From assembly GCF_008761635.1 (NCBI RefSeq), contig NZ_CP044344.1:1612001-1676000 (forward strand): DNA of 64,000 nt, in the 5' to 3' direction. Of the stretch, positions 36,938-46,107 are shown in pieces (position 1 is the first letter of the stretch; every line of letters starts with the position of its first letter). Made by a program: the position numbers and the translations under genes. The notes beneath the pieces are model-generated. The model was not told the origin of the DNA, ran no database searches, and worked only from the letters and a program-made list of their open reading frames with translations. Source of the DNA: Nocardioides cynanchi. Its GTDB lineage: Bacteria > Actinomycetota > Actinomycetes > Propionibacteriales > Nocardioidaceae.

Positions 36938-37939
36938 TCAGATGCCGGCGACCGGCGGGAGGGTGACCACCTGCGAGGCGAAGCTGAGGCCGGCACCGAA
37001 CGCGATCAGCAGCGCGGTGTCCCCGACCGCCGCCTCCCCGTGGCGCACCATCGCCTCGATCGCCAGTGGCACGGACGCCGCCGACGTGTTGCCGGAGTCC
37101 TGGACGTCGCGCGCGACCGCGATCCCCTCGGGCAGCTTCAGGTTGCGGGCCAGGGTCTCGGTGATCCGGAGGTTGGCCTGGTGCGGGATGAAGGCGTCGA
37201 GGTCGGCCAGCTCCAGTCCGGCGCCGGCGACGGCCTCGCGGGCCACGTCGGCCATCGCGAACGGCGCCCACCGGAAGACCGCCGTCCCCTCCATCTGCAC
37301 CACCGGATGCTCCGCACCGGTCTCCTGGCAGCCGGGGTGCTGGGTGATCACGTGGGACTTCGAGCCGTCGGAGCCCCAGGCGACCGGGCCGATCCCGGCC
37401 GCCTCCGCCGCGCCGACGATCACCGCGCCGGCACCGTCGGCGAAGATGAACGCGGTGGACCGGTCGGTGGGGTCGAGGAACAGGCTGAGCTTCTCGACGC
37501 CGATCACGAGCGCGTAGCGAGTGCTTCCTCCGCGGACCAGGTCGGAGGCGACCGACAGGGCATGGCAGAACCCCGCGCAGCCGGCGCCCATGTCGAAGGC
37601 GGCAGCCCGGGACCCGAGCCGGTCGGCGACGAGCGGTGCGGCGGCCGGGGTGTGCTGGGCGTGGGTGGACGTCGCCACGATCACGGTGCCGAGGTCGTCG
37701 GCCGCGATGCCGGACACCTCCAATGCCGCCCGGGCGGCGGCGGTGGCCATCTCGACCAGCGTCTCCTCCGGCCCGGCGTACCGCCGCGTCCGGATGCCCG
37801 AGCGGCTCTGGATCCACTCGTCGCTGCTGTCGAGGACCTCGCAGACCTCGTCGTTGCTCACCACCCGCTCCGGGCGGTACACCCCGAGCCCGAGCATCGC
37901 CGTCGCGGTCGCACCCTGACGCTGGCTGATCGTCGCCAT
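36938..37939 (-). CDS. fabH: 3-oxoacyl-[acyl-carrier-protein] synthase III
   Basis: A 333-residue KAS III, which condenses acyl-CoA with malonyl-ACP to start fatty-acid synthesis. The Cys-His-Asn triad is present: Cys in DMGAGCAGFCHAL, His in AFIPHQANLRI, and Asn in DSGNTSAAS. IQSRSGIRTRRYA and IFADGAGAVIVG are also typical. GGAGAGG lies about 9 nt before ATG 37939. It ends 47 bp before the mutase gene; since isobutyryl-CoA primes iso-branched fatty acids, this placement fits branched-chain starter supply. It may be an extra FabH, as the core fab cluster is not here. Confidence 0.92.
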   Translation of the reverse strand: MATISQRQGATATAMLGLGVYRPERVVSNDEVCEVLDSSDEWIQSRSGIRTRRYAGPEETLVEMATAAARAALEVSGIAADDLGTVIVATSTHAQHTPAAAPLVADRLGSRAAAFDMGAGCAGFCHALSVASDLVRGGSTRYALVIGVEKLSLFLDPTDRSTAFIFADGAGAVIVGAAEAAGIGPVAWGSDGSKSHVITQHPGCQETGAEHPVVQMEGTAVFRWAPFAMADVAREAVAGAGLELADLDAFIPHQANLRITETLARNLKLPEGIAVARDVQDSGNTSAASVPLAIEAMVRHGEAAVGDTALLIAFGAGLSFASQVVTLPPVAGI

Positions 37940-38010
37940 CTCGGCCCACCTCTCCTGCCGGCCGGGCGCCCGGTCGGGCGCCTGGTCAGTGCGAAGGCTA
38001 CGACCCCGGC

Positions 38011-38559
38011 TCAGCGGCGCCAGCGGTAGACCTGTCCGGCGCGCACCTCGACCTCGGTGGGCGGCCGGGGCGTCGGATGGCTCGCGAGGTGGTCGAGCAC
38101 CTGCCGGCGGCCGCGCAGGGACAGGGTGCGGTCGTCGAGGTGGAGCCGGGGATGCAGCAACGGGCGTACGTCGTCCCACTGCCGGCGCTCGATCAGCTCC
38201 CAGACCCGCATCGTCGGCTCGGGCAGCTCGGGCAGGTCGTGCAGCATCCTCGGCGTGCACATCCGCCAGGCGTCGACCACCAGCTCACGCATCTCGTCGT
38301 CGGGGAGCCGGTCGACGTGGGCGCACACCCACTGGTAGCGCAGGTCGGTGGTGCCGGGAAGGAAGAACGTCTCGGGGTCGGAGGCCACCAGCCCGTCGCG
38401 CTCGGTCGTGGGGAACCCGAAACCCATCAGCGACTCGTCATGGCTGAACGCCACGAACACGATCTGCCCGACCCGCAGCTTCGACCGGCCCCGCACCTCG
38501 ACCTCGTAGGCACGGGGCAGCGCGAGCCCGACCCGGCGTACGGCGTCCGCCGTGGTCAC
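38011..38559 (-). CDS. MmcQ/YjbR-like protein with C-terminal extension
   Basis: A 182-residue protein. Residues about 1-120 match the MmcQ/YjbR fold (ALPRAYEVEVRGRSKLRVGQ, MGFGFPTTERDGLVASDPET, WVCAHVDRLPDDEMRELVVDAW). Residues about 125-182 (IERRQWDDVRPLLHPRLHLD to QVYRWRR) look like part of a SnoaL/NTF2-like unit. GTG 38559 lies 15 nt after the MarR stop, so it is co-transcribed with it. The molecular role of this family is not settled. Confidence 0.75.
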   Translation of the reverse strand: MTTADAVRRVGLALPRAYEVEVRGRSKLRVGQIVFVAFSHDESLMGFGFPTTERDGLVASDPETFFLPGTTDLRYQWVCAHVDRLPDDEMRELVVDAWRMCTPRMLHDLPELPEPTMRVWELIERRQWDDVRPLLHPRLHLDDRTLSLRGRRQVLDHLASHPTPRPPTEVEVRAGQVYRWRR

Positions 38560-38574
38560 CGGCTCGTCACCAGC

Positions 38575-39066
38575 TCACTCGAAGTCTCCGGCCGCCCGTC
38601 GGACGGGAGCGAGCAGGCCGGAGAGCTCACCCAGCTGCTCGTCGGTCAGGGCCCCGAGCCCGAAGTCGACCCCGACCAGGTCGGACGTCGCCCGCTCGAC
38701 CAGGAGCCGACCGGCGTCGGTGACCTCGGCGAGCACCGCGCGCCCGTCGTCGGGGTGGGGGCGCCGCATGACCAGCCCGTCGGCCTCGAGCCGCTGCACG
38801 ATCGAGGTGATCGAGGTCGGGTGCACCTGGAGCCGCTCGCCCATCTTGCCCAGCGGCAGCGAGCCGCGCGAGGAGAAGCAGAGCAGCACGAGTGCCTCGT
38901 AGCGGGCGAACGTGAGCCCGTGCGGCCGCAGGATCGCGTCGAGCCGGCCGAGCACCAGCTGCTGCACGCGCATCAGCGAGGTGACCGCGTGCATCGCCGG
39001 GACGCCGCTCCAACGCAGCCCCCACTGCCGTGCGGCCTCGTCGATCGGGTCGAAGGGCAGCGGCAT
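38575..39066 (-). CDS. MarR family transcriptional regulator
   Basis: A 163-residue winged-helix regulator. The DNA-recognition region is LGKMGERLQVHPTSITSIVQ and the wing is VMRRPHPDDGRAVLAEVT, with dimerising helices at both ends. TAGGCT (39073-39078) ends 6 nt before ATG 39066, so it has its own leaderless-type promoter. It is downstream of meaB and upstream of the MmcQ-like gene, within the acyl-CoA block, and so could control it. Ligand unknown. Confidence 0.9.
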   Translation of the reverse strand: MPLPFDPIDEAARQWGLRWSGVPAMHAVTSLMRVQQLVLGRLDAILRPHGLTFARYEALVLLCFSSRGSLPLGKMGERLQVHPTSITSIVQRLEADGLVMRRPHPDDGRAVLAEVTDAGRLLVERATSDLVGVDFGLGALTDEQLGELSGLLAPVRRAAGDFE

Positions 39067-39091
39067 GGGCGCAGCCTAACCACGCCCGGGG

Positions 39092-40054
39092 TCAGAGCTC
39101 GGCGAGCAGCGTCTCGGCGGCGGCGTAGGGGTCGGACTCCCCCGCCGCGACCGCGGCCGCGAGCTCGTCGAGCTCGGACCTTCCGTGCACGTCGCCCCAC
39201 CGCTCGCGCAGGGCGGTCACCGCGATCGCCTCGATCTCGTCGCGTGCCCGCCGGGTACGACGTGCCGCGAGCTCGCCGGTCTCCCGCAGCCACTCGCCGT
39301 GCCGGTCGATCTCGGCCAGGAGCTCGTCGAGCCCCTCACCCTTCGACGCGACGGTCTTCACGATCGGTGGCCGCCAGGCACCCTCGGGCCGGTCGGCCAG
39401 CGCCAGCATCGACCGGAGCTCGCGCCGCAGCGTGTCCGCACCGTCGCGGTCGGCCTTGTTCACGACGTACAGGTCGCCGATCTCGAGGATGCCGGCCTTG
39501 GCCGCCTGGATGCCGTCGCCCATGCCCGGGGCCAGGAGCACCAGGGTGGTGTCGGCCAGACCGGCCACCTCGACCTCGCTCTGCCCGACTCCCACGGTCT
39601 CGATCAGGACGACGTCGCAACCGGCCGCATCGAGCACGCGCAGCGCCTGCGGGGTCGTCCAGGACAGCCCGCCCAGGTGGCCGCGGGAGGCCATCGAGCG
39701 GATGTAGACGTCGCGGTCCAGGGCGTGTTCCTGCATCCGGACCCGGTCGCCGAGCAGGGCACCGCCGGAGAACGGCGACGACGGGTCGACAGCGAGCACA
39801 CCCACGCGCTTGCCGGCCCTTCGGAGCTCGCCCACCAGCGCGGACGTCGACGTCGACTTGCCGACGCCGGGCGAGCCGGTGATCCCGACGATGTGGGCGT
39901 GCCCCGCGTGTGGGGCCAGCGCGGCCATCACCTCGCGCAGCAGCGGCGACTGGTCCTCGACCAGCGAGATCAGCCGGGCGACCGCCCGCGCGTCACCGTC
40001 GCGGGCGCGTCCGACCAGGTCGGGCACGTCGCCGGTCGAACGGCGACCCGTCAC
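39092..40054 (-). CDS. meaB: Methylmalonyl-CoA mutase-associated GTPase MeaB
   Basis: A 320-residue G3E GTPase that protects and reloads B12-dependent acyl-CoA mutases. It has Walker A GITGSPGVGKSTSTSAL, the switch region DPSSPFSGGALLGDRVRM, the Walker B/ETVGVGQSEVE motif, and the NKAD base-recognition motif (VVNKADRDGAD). I chose GTG 40054 (MTGRRSTGDVPDLVGRARDG), 8 nt after the thiolase stop; GTG 40027 is an alternative. It is the chaperone partner expected for the mutase subunit at 35149. Confidence 0.95.
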   Translation of the reverse strand: MTGRRSTGDVPDLVGRARDGDARAVARLISLVEDQSPLLREVMAALAPHAGHAHIVGITGSPGVGKSTSTSALVGELRRAGKRVGVLAVDPSSPFSGGALLGDRVRMQEHALDRDVYIRSMASRGHLGGLSWTTPQALRVLDAAGCDVVLIETVGVGQSEVEVAGLADTTLVLLAPGMGDGIQAAKAGILEIGDLYVVNKADRDGADTLRRELRSMLALADRPEGAWRPPIVKTVASKGEGLDELLAEIDRHGEWLRETGELAARRTRRARDEIEAIAVTALRERWGDVHGRSELDELAAAVAAGESDPYAAAETLLAEL

Positions 40055-40062
40055 GCCGGGGC

Positions 40063-41250
40063 TCAAGCGGGGACGCGGACGATCAGGGCGTCGCCCTGAC
40101 CGCCACCGCCGCACAGCGCCGCCGCGCCGACACCGCCACCGCGGCGCTTGAGCTCGAGGGCCAGGTGCAGCACGATCCGGGCACCGGACATGCCGACCGG
40201 GTGGCCCAGGGCGATCGCTCCGCCGTTCACGTTGACCTTGGACTCGTCGAGGCCGAGGGCGCGGGTGGAGTCGATGCCGACGGCGGCGAAGGCCTCGTTG
40301 AACTCGACCAGGTCGAGGTCGGCGGGCGCGATGCCCTCCTTGTCGCAGGCCAGCTTGGTGGCGTTGGCGGGCTGCAGCTGGAGGGTCGAGTCGGGGCCGG
40401 CGACCATGCCGTGCGCCCCGATCTCCGCCAGCCACTCCAGGCCGAGCTCCTCGGCCTTGGCCTTGCTCATCACCACGACGGCGCAGGCGCCGTCGGAGAT
40501 CTGGGAGGCGGAGCCGGCGGTGATGGTGCCGTCCTTGCCGAAGGCCGGACGCAGGGCCGACAGCGACTCGGCCGTCGTGTCGCCGCGGACGCCCTCGTCG
40601 GACGAGACCACGATCGGGTCGCCCTTGCGCTGCGGGATCGAGACCGGCACGACCTCCTCGTCGAAGACGCCGTTCTTCCAGGCCTGCGCGGCCTTCTGGT
40701 GGGAGGCGGCCGCGAAGGAGTCCTGCTCCGCGCGGGTCAGCTGGGTGTGCGCGGTGTTGTAGTCCTCGGTCAGGCTGCCCATCGCCTGCTGGGTCGCCTG
40801 GTCGTAGAGCGCGTCGTAGGCCATCGAGTCGACCAGGGCGGTGTCGCCGTACTTGAAGCCCTCGCGGGACTTCGGCAGCAGGTGGGGAGCGTTGGTCATC
40901 GACTCCATGCCGCCGGCCACCACGATCTCGGCCTCGCCGGCGTTGATCAGCAGGTCGGCCTGCGCGATCGCGTTGAGACCGGAGAGGCACACCTTGTTGA
41001 TGGTGATCGAGGGCACCGACAGCGGCAGGCCGCCCGCGATGCCGGCGGTGCGGGCGGGGTTCTGCCCGGCGCCGGCCAGGATCACCTGGCCCATGATCAG
41101 GTAGTCCACCTGGTCCGCCGAGACGCCCGCCTTCTCCAGGGCACCCTTGATCGCCACGCCACCGAGATCGGCCGCGGACAGGGACTTCAGGCCGCCGAGC
41201 AGACGCCCGATCGGCGTGCGAGCTCCGGCGACGATGACGGTTCCGGACAT
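40063..41250 (-). CDS. Acetyl-CoA C-acetyltransferase (thiolase II)
   Basis: A 395-residue thiolase that reversibly condenses two acetyl-CoA into acetoacetyl-CoA. The nucleophilic Cys is in [14 protein letters not shown], the His in [17 protein letters not shown], and the second Cys in [18 protein letters not shown] is 4 nt before ATG 41250. It is divergent from the epimerase/ccr genes and precedes meaB. With crotonyl-CoA carboxylase/reductase this would supply the first step toward C4 acyl-CoA. Confidence 0.94.
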   Translation of the reverse strand: MSGTVIVAGARTPIGRLLGGLKSLSAADLGGVAIKGALEKAGVSADQVDYLIMGQVILAGAGQNPARTAGIAGGLPLSVPSITINKVCLSGLNAIAQADLLINAGEAEIVVAGGMESMTNAPHLLPKSREGFKYGDTALVDSMAYDALYDQATQQAMGSLTEDYNTAHTQLTRAEQDSFAAASHQKAAQAWKNGVFDEEVVPVSIPQRKGDPIVVSSDEGVRGDTTAESLSALRPAFGKDGTITAGSASQISDGACAVVVMSKAKAEELGLEWLAEIGAHGMVAGPDSTLQLQPANATKLACDKEGIAPADLDLVEFNEAFAAVGIDSTRALGLDESKVNVNGGAIALGHPVGMSGARIVLHLALELKRRGGGVGAAALCGGGGQGDALIVRVPA

Positions 41251-41407
41251 GGTGCCTCCAACCAGGGAACGGTGATGCCGGTGACGATACCGACCGTCCC
41301 ACGGGGGCGGCGAGGCCGGAGCGCTCGGGGCCGCTGAGGAAAAGGTCACACGACGCGGGGTCGCATGCCCCGTGCACCGCCGACCCACGTCGTACGACGA
41401 TGGGGGC

Positions 41408-41857
41408 ATGGCCCTCGACGTCCCCGCCCACCTGTTCACCCAGATCGACCACGTCGGCATCGCCGTGCCCGACCTCGACGTGGCGACGGCGTTCTACCGC
41501 GACACCTTCGGCATGGAGACCGTGCACGAGGAGACCAACGAGGAGCAGGGCGTGCGCGAGGCCATGGTGAGCGTCGGCGGCTCCGACGACCCGGGCGCCA
41601 TGCTCCAGCTGCTCGCCCCGCTGACCCCGGACTCCACGATCGCGAAGTTCCTGGACCGGTCCGGGCCGGGGCTCCAGCAGATCGCCTACCGGGTCACCGA
41701 CCTGGAGGCGGTCTCGGCCATCCTGCGCGAGCGCGGCGTCCGCCTGCTGTACGACGTGAGCCGGCGCGGCACGGCCGGGTCGCTGGTCAACTTCGTCCAT
41801 CCCAAGGACGCCGGCGGCGTGCTGGTCGAGCTGGTCGAGCCCGCCCCGATCGCCTGA
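41408..41857 (+). CDS. mce: Methylmalonyl-CoA epimerase
   Basis: A 149-residue VOC-fold enzyme interconverting (R)- and (S)-methylmalonyl-CoA. Metal-binding His is in [15 protein letters not shown], a Glu/His set continues in [13 protein letters not shown], and the C-terminal [16 protein letters not shown] is family-typical. ATG 41408 is the second in-frame start and gives the usual length. It is divergent from the thiolase and 107 bp before ccr. Ethylmalonyl-CoA is also a substrate for many such epimerases. Confidence 0.93.
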   Translation: MALDVPAHLFTQIDHVGIAVPDLDVATAFYRDTFGMETVHEETNEEQGVREAMVSVGGSDDPGAMLQLLAPLTPDSTIAKFLDRSGPGLQQIAYRVTDLEAVSAILRERGVRLLYDVSRRGTAGSLVNFVHPKDAGGVLVELVEPAPIA

Positions 41858-41964
41858 GCAGGACCTGCGCGGTCGGTGGGTGAGAAGGCGCACAGGACGC
41901 CCCACGGGCGCCGACCCGTCGGTACTCTCCGAGCGCACCGCCCCTCGACGCATCAGGAGATGAC

Positions 41965-43302
41965 GTGCAGCACATCCTCGACGCCATCCAGTCCGGAAAC
42001 GCCACCCCCGAGGACTTCGCCGCCCTCGACCTGCCCGAGAGCTACCGCGCCGCCACCGTGCACAAGGACGAGGTGGGCATGTTCGAGGGTCTGCCCAGCA
42101 AGGAGAAGGACCCGCGCCGGTCCCTCCACGTCGACCAGGTGCCGGTGCCCGAGCTCGGCCCGGGCGAGGCCCTGGTCGCGGTGATGGCCAGCGCGATCAA
42201 CTACAACACCGTCTGGACCTCGATCTTCGAGCCGGTGTCGACGTTCTCCTTCCTGGAGCGCTACGGACGGCTCAGCCCGCTCAGCAAACGGCACGACCTG
42301 CCGTACCACATCGTCGGCTCCGACCTCGCCGGCGTCGTGCTGGCCACCGGCGCGGGCGTGCACCTGTGGCACCCCGGGGACGAGGTCGTCGCGCACTGCC
42401 TGTCGGTCGAGCTCGAGAGCCCCGACGGCCACGACGACACGATGATGGATCCCGAGCAGCGGATCTGGGGCTTCGAGACCAACTTCGGCGGCCTGGCCGA
42501 GATCGCGCTGGTGAAGTCCAACCAGCTGATGCCCAAGCCCGCCCACCTGACCTGGGAGGAGGCCGCGTCGCCCGGCCTCGTCAACAGCACGGCGTACCGC
42601 CAGCTGGTCAGCCGCAACGGCGCCGGGATGAAGCAGGGCGACAACGTGCTGATCTGGGGGGCCAGCGGCGGGCTCGGCGGCTTCGCCACGCAGTACGCCC
42701 TCAACGGCGGCGCGGTGCCGGTCTGCGTCGTGTCCAGCGAGGAGAAGGCCGACATCTGCCGGGCGATGGGCGCCGAGCTGATCATCAACCGGTCCGAGGC
42801 GGGCTACCGCTTCTGGAAGGACCCGCAGACCCAGGACCCCAAGGAGTGGCGCCGCTTCGGCTCCGACATCCGCGAGCTCACCGGCGGCGAGGACGTCGAC
42901 ATCGTCTTCGAGCACCCGGGCCGCGAGACGTTCGGGGCGAGCGTGTACGCCGCGCGCAAGGGCGGCACGATCGTCACCTGCGCCTCGACGTCGGGCTTCA
43001 TGCACGAGTACGACAACCGCTACCTCTGGATGAACCTCAAGCGGATCATCGGCTCCCACTTCGCCAACTACCGCGAGTCGTGGGAGGCCAACCGGCTGAT
43101 CGCCAAGGGGATGATCCACCCCACCCTGTCCAACACCTACCCCCTCGACGAGGTCGGCCAGGCCGCGCTCGACGTGCACCACAACCTCCACCAGGGCAAG
43201 GTCGGGGTGCTCTGCCTGGCCCCCGAGGAGGGGCTCGGGGTGCGTGACGAGGCGATGCGGTCCCGCCATCTGGACGCGATCAACTCCTTCCGGGGCGTGT
43301 GA
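41965..43302 (+). CDS. ccr: Crotonyl-CoA carboxylase/reductase
   Basis: A 445-residue MDR-family enzyme that converts crotonyl-CoA, CO2 and NADPH to ethylmalonyl-CoA. The four CO2-pocket residues known from the Kitasatospora enzyme are at the same numbers here: Asn81 (INYNTVW), Phe170 and Glu171 (WGFETNFGG) and His365 (IIGSHFANYR). This supports true carboxylation rather than simple reduction. The NADPH site is NVLIWGASGGLGGFATQYAL. AGGAG precedes GTG 41965. It is the key enzyme of the ethylmalonyl-CoA pathway and of polyketide extender supply; the rest of that pathway is only partly present here. Confidence 0.97.
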   Translation: MQHILDAIQSGNATPEDFAALDLPESYRAATVHKDEVGMFEGLPSKEKDPRRSLHVDQVPVPELGPGEALVAVMASAINYNTVWTSIFEPVSTFSFLERYGRLSPLSKRHDLPYHIVGSDLAGVVLATGAGVHLWHPGDEVVAHCLSVELESPDGHDDTMMDPEQRIWGFETNFGGLAEIALVKSNQLMPKPAHLTWEEAASPGLVNSTAYRQLVSRNGAGMKQGDNVLIWGASGGLGGFATQYALNGGAVPVCVVSSEEKADICRAMGAELIINRSEAGYRFWKDPQTQDPKEWRRFGSDIRELTGGEDVDIVFEHPGRETFGASVYAARKGGTIVTCASTSGFMHEYDNRYLWMNLKRIIGSHFANYRESWEANRLIAKGMIHPTLSNTYPLDEVGQAALDVHHNLHQGKVGVLCLAPEEGLGVRDEAMRSRHLDAINSFRGV

Positions 43303-43393
43303 CGATCTTCGTAGGTGTGCCGGGGTGTGCCCGGACGGAGCGATCGGACAGACTGGTCGTCGTACAACGAGATCCGGGAGGTTTGTCCACACC

Positions 43394-44719
43394 ATGAGCA
43401 ACGAGGGCCTGTCCATCTTCGACGAACCAGACGACGCGACGGCGACCGACGAGGAGCCGACGCAGGTGATCGAGGCCCAGAAGCCGGCGGCGAAGGGGCG
43501 CCCGAAGCCTCCCGCGCAGGCGAGCGCGCCGGCCCCGGCGGCCCCGGCCCCCGCAGCGCCGGCCCCGGCAGCCCCGGCCCCAGCGGCCAAGGCCCCGGCC
43601 GCGACATCCTCGGCGGACCCGAACCCGACGCAGCGCACGCCCGTCGTACCCGCGGCGTCGCCGGCCCGCCCTGCGGCGCAGCCGAGCGGCACCCCGGTGA
43701 CCGGGGGCGGCGCGGCCGCGCCGTCGTTCGCCGTCGTCCGACGCGGCGGCTACGACAAGGACGCCGTCGACGCCGCGGTGCGTCAGCTGCTCCAGGACCG
43801 CGCCGGCGCCGCCGCCGCGGTGACCCGCTCCGAGCAGCGCGTCACCGAGCTGGAGGCGCAGCTCGAGAGCCTGCGCCAGGAGCTCGCCGAGCAGGCGACC
43901 CCGTCGTACGCCGGGCTGGGCGGCCGCGCCAGCGCGATGCTGCGCCTGGCCGAGGAGGAGGCCGCCGACGTCCGCGAGCAGGCCGCCCGCGACGCCGACG
44001 ACATCCGCGGCCAGGCGGGCCGGGACGCGGTGGCGATCCGTGCCGAGGCGTCCCGCGAGGCCGACGACATGCGGCTGGTGCAGCTCAAGGAGCTCGACGA
44101 GATGCGCGCCCGGATCACCGGCGACGCGGAGCAGGAGCGGAGCCTGGCCCAGAGCGAGGCGGCCGACATGCTCGCGTCGGCCAAGCGTGAGAGCGACCAG
44201 CTCCGACTGGCCGCCGAGCAGGAGACCAAGGAGCTGCGGGTCTCGGCGACCCGCGAGGCCGAGCAGGCGCGGGCGGCCGCGGACCGCGAGGTCCAGGAGG
44301 CCCGTCGGACCCTGGCGGTGGAGAAGGAGCGGCTGGCCCGCGAGGCCAGCGACCACCACACCAGCGCCACGGCGGAGACCAAGCGGCTCGTCGAGGACGC
44401 CGAGCAGCGTGCCGAGGCGGCCGAGCAGCGCGCCCGCGAGGCGACCACGCAGGCCAACACCCACCGGCAGCAGGCGCAGACGGAGGCGGAGGCGCTGCTG
44501 GCCAGGTCCCGCCGCGAGGCCGAGCAGATCGTGGCCTCGGCCCGGACCCAGGCCGAAGCCGTCGCCGCCTCGGGCAACGCCGAGCAGGAGCGCAACCTCG
44601 CCGCCCTCAAGGCCGAGGTGGACCGGATGTCGAAGCGCCGCGAGGCGATCTCCGCCCAGCTCGGCTCGCTGCGCGACCTGATGGCCGGGTTCGGGGACGA
44701 CGCGGACTCCGAGGCGTAG
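43394..44719 (+). CDS. DivIVA-like coiled-coil protein
   Basis: A 441-residue protein. The N-terminus is acidic, then Ala/Pro-rich (APAPAA repeats, residues about 45-72). A DivIVA-type motif FAVVRRGGYDKDAVDAAVRQ follows (about 113-132). The rest is a long heptad-type coiled coil rich in Ala, Glu, Arg (for example EAASRE-like REASREADDMRLVQLKELDE). Layout resembles Scy/FilP/DivIVA-related polar scaffold proteins of actinobacteria, so a role in pole or septum organisation is likely, but not proved. GGGAGG is 12 nt before ATG 43394. Confidence 0.8.
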   Translation: MSNEGLSIFDEPDDATATDEEPTQVIEAQKPAAKGRPKPPAQASAPAPAAPAPAAPAPAAPAPAAKAPAATSSADPNPTQRTPVVPAASPARPAAQPSGTPVTGGGAAAPSFAVVRRGGYDKDAVDAAVRQLLQDRAGAAAAVTRSEQRVTELEAQLESLRQELAEQATPSYAGLGGRASAMLRLAEEEAADVREQAARDADDIRGQAGRDAVAIRAEASREADDMRLVQLKELDEMRARITGDAEQERSLAQSEAADMLASAKRESDQLRLAAEQETKELRVSATREAEQARAAADREVQEARRTLAVEKERLAREASDHHTSATAETKRLVEDAEQRAEAAEQRAREATTQANTHRQQAQTEAEALLARSRREAEQIVASARTQAEAVAASGNAEQERNLAALKAEVDRMSKRREAISAQLGSLRDLMAGFGDDADSEA

Positions 44720-44766
44720 ACCCGGGGGGTGAGGCCCCGCAGTCAGGTACGCCGTAGGGTCCCCGC

Positions 44767-46077
44767 ATGAGCGATGACCGGGGCGCCACCGACGCCGAAG
44801 AAGCCGCCGAACGGGCGGCCGAGGAGGCTGCTCACGAGGCCGAGCGGGCGGAGCGGGCCGCCGACCGGGCCGAGGACGTCGCCGAGCACGTCGACACGAC
44901 GGCGGAGGAGGTCTCCCGCACCGCCGAGCACCTCGTCGAGCGGGTCGAGGACGTCGAGGAGGAGATCGCCGAGGAGATCGACGACAAGGTCGAGTTCCTG
45001 CACGACCCGGACCAGTCCCCCGACGACCTCGGGACGCCCGGCCGCCCGCTGAACCACCGCTCGCCGTTCATGTGGGGGCTGCTCGGCGGCATCGGTGCCC
45101 TGGTCGCGCTGTGGCTGGGCACCATGGTCCTGGCCATCGCCTCGGTGCTGATCCTCGTGGTGGTCGCCCTGTTCCTGGCCGTCGGGCTCAACCCGGCCGT
45201 GGAGTTCCTGATGCGGCGCGGGCTCACCCGGCCCTGGGCCGTGCTCTGCGTGATCATCGGGGTGCTGCTCGGGTTCGGGCTGTTCCTGGTCGCGATCGTG
45301 CCGGTGGTCAGCCACCAGGTGTCCGGGATCGGCGACGCGCTGCCGGCGTGGTTCGACCAGCTCCAGAAGAACGGCACGATCCGCAGCTTCGACAACAAGT
45401 ACGACGTCAGCACCAAGGTCACCGACTACCTCCAGAGCGGGGCACTGGCCAAGAAGCTGTTCGGCGGCGCGCTCGGTCTCGGTCTCGCGATCCTCGGGAT
45501 CCTGGCCAACGTCTTCGTCGTCATCGTGCTCACGCTCTACTTCCTGGCCTCGCTGCCGTCGATGAAGCACGCCGCGTACCAGCTGGCTCCCTCCTCGCGC
45601 CGCGAGCGGGTCTCGCTGCTCGGCGACCGGGTCCTGCGCAACATCGGCGGCTACGTCTCGGGGGCGTTCGTGGTGGCGCTCTGTGCCGGCGTGAGCACCC
45701 TGGTCTTCCTGTTCATCATCGGCCTCGGCAGCTATGCCGTGGCGCTGGCCCTCGTGGTGGCGCTGCTCGACGTGATCCCGATGATCGGCGCGACCATCGG
45801 CGCGGCCATCGTGTGCATCATCGGGTTCGCGACCGACCCGACCACCGGGCTGATCTGCGTCGTGTTCTACATCGCCTACCAGCAGCTGGAGAACTTCCTG
45901 ATCTACCCACGGGTGATGGCGCGGTCGGTGGAGATCCCTGGCGCTGTCACGGTGATCGCCGCACTGATCGGAGGCTCCCTCCTGGGCGTGGTCGGAGCGC
46001 TACTCGCGATCCCGACTGCGGCCTCGATCATGCTGCTGGTCAAGGAAGTGTGGGTCCCCCGGCAGGACGCGCGCTAG
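44767..46077 (+). CDS. AI-2E family transporter (PF01594-type permease)
   Basis: A 436-residue membrane protein. An acidic, Ala/Glu-rich coiled N-terminus (about 1-95) precedes eight or so hydrophobic helices (LGGIGALVALWLGTMVLAIA onward). The paired helices around LYFLASLPSMKHAAYQLAPS and the motif LLDVIPMIGATIGAAIVCII with YQQLENFLIYPRVM are family-specific. TAGGGT (44755-44760) ends 6 nt before ATG 44767, so a leaderless mRNA is likely. The extended N-terminus is common in actinobacterial members. Substrate unknown. Confidence 0.92.
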   Translation: MSDDRGATDAEEAAERAAEEAAHEAERAERAADRAEDVAEHVDTTAEEVSRTAEHLVERVEDVEEEIAEEIDDKVEFLHDPDQSPDDLGTPGRPLNHRSPFMWGLLGGIGALVALWLGTMVLAIASVLILVVVALFLAVGLNPAVEFLMRRGLTRPWAVLCVIIGVLLGFGLFLVAIVPVVSHQVSGIGDALPAWFDQLQKNGTIRSFDNKYDVSTKVTDYLQSGALAKKLFGGALGLGLAILGILANVFVVIVLTLYFLASLPSMKHAAYQLAPSSRRERVSLLGDRVLRNIGGYVSGAFVVALCAGVSTLVFLFIIGLGSYAVALALVVALLDVIPMIGATIGAAIVCIIGFATDPTTGLICVVFYIAYQQLENFLIYPRVMARSVEIPGAVTVIAALIGGSLLGVVGALLAIPTAASIMLLVKEVWVPRQDAR

Positions 46078-46107
46078 CGGTCCCACCGTCGTGGCAGACT
46101 CGCCGCC

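Noticed and set aside
41815..41845. REP-like match at the end of the epimerase gene (GGTCGAGCTGGTCGAGCC)
   Set aside because: It codes Val-Glu-Leu-Val-Glu-Pro, which is the conserved C-terminal strand of methylmalonyl-CoA epimerases, so the match is explained by protein conservation.
43394..44719. Cellulose-binding protein, the label often given to similar coiled-coil proteins
   Set aside because: No signal peptide or carbohydrate-binding domain is present; the DivIVA-type motif and long coiled coil fit a cytoplasmic scaffold.
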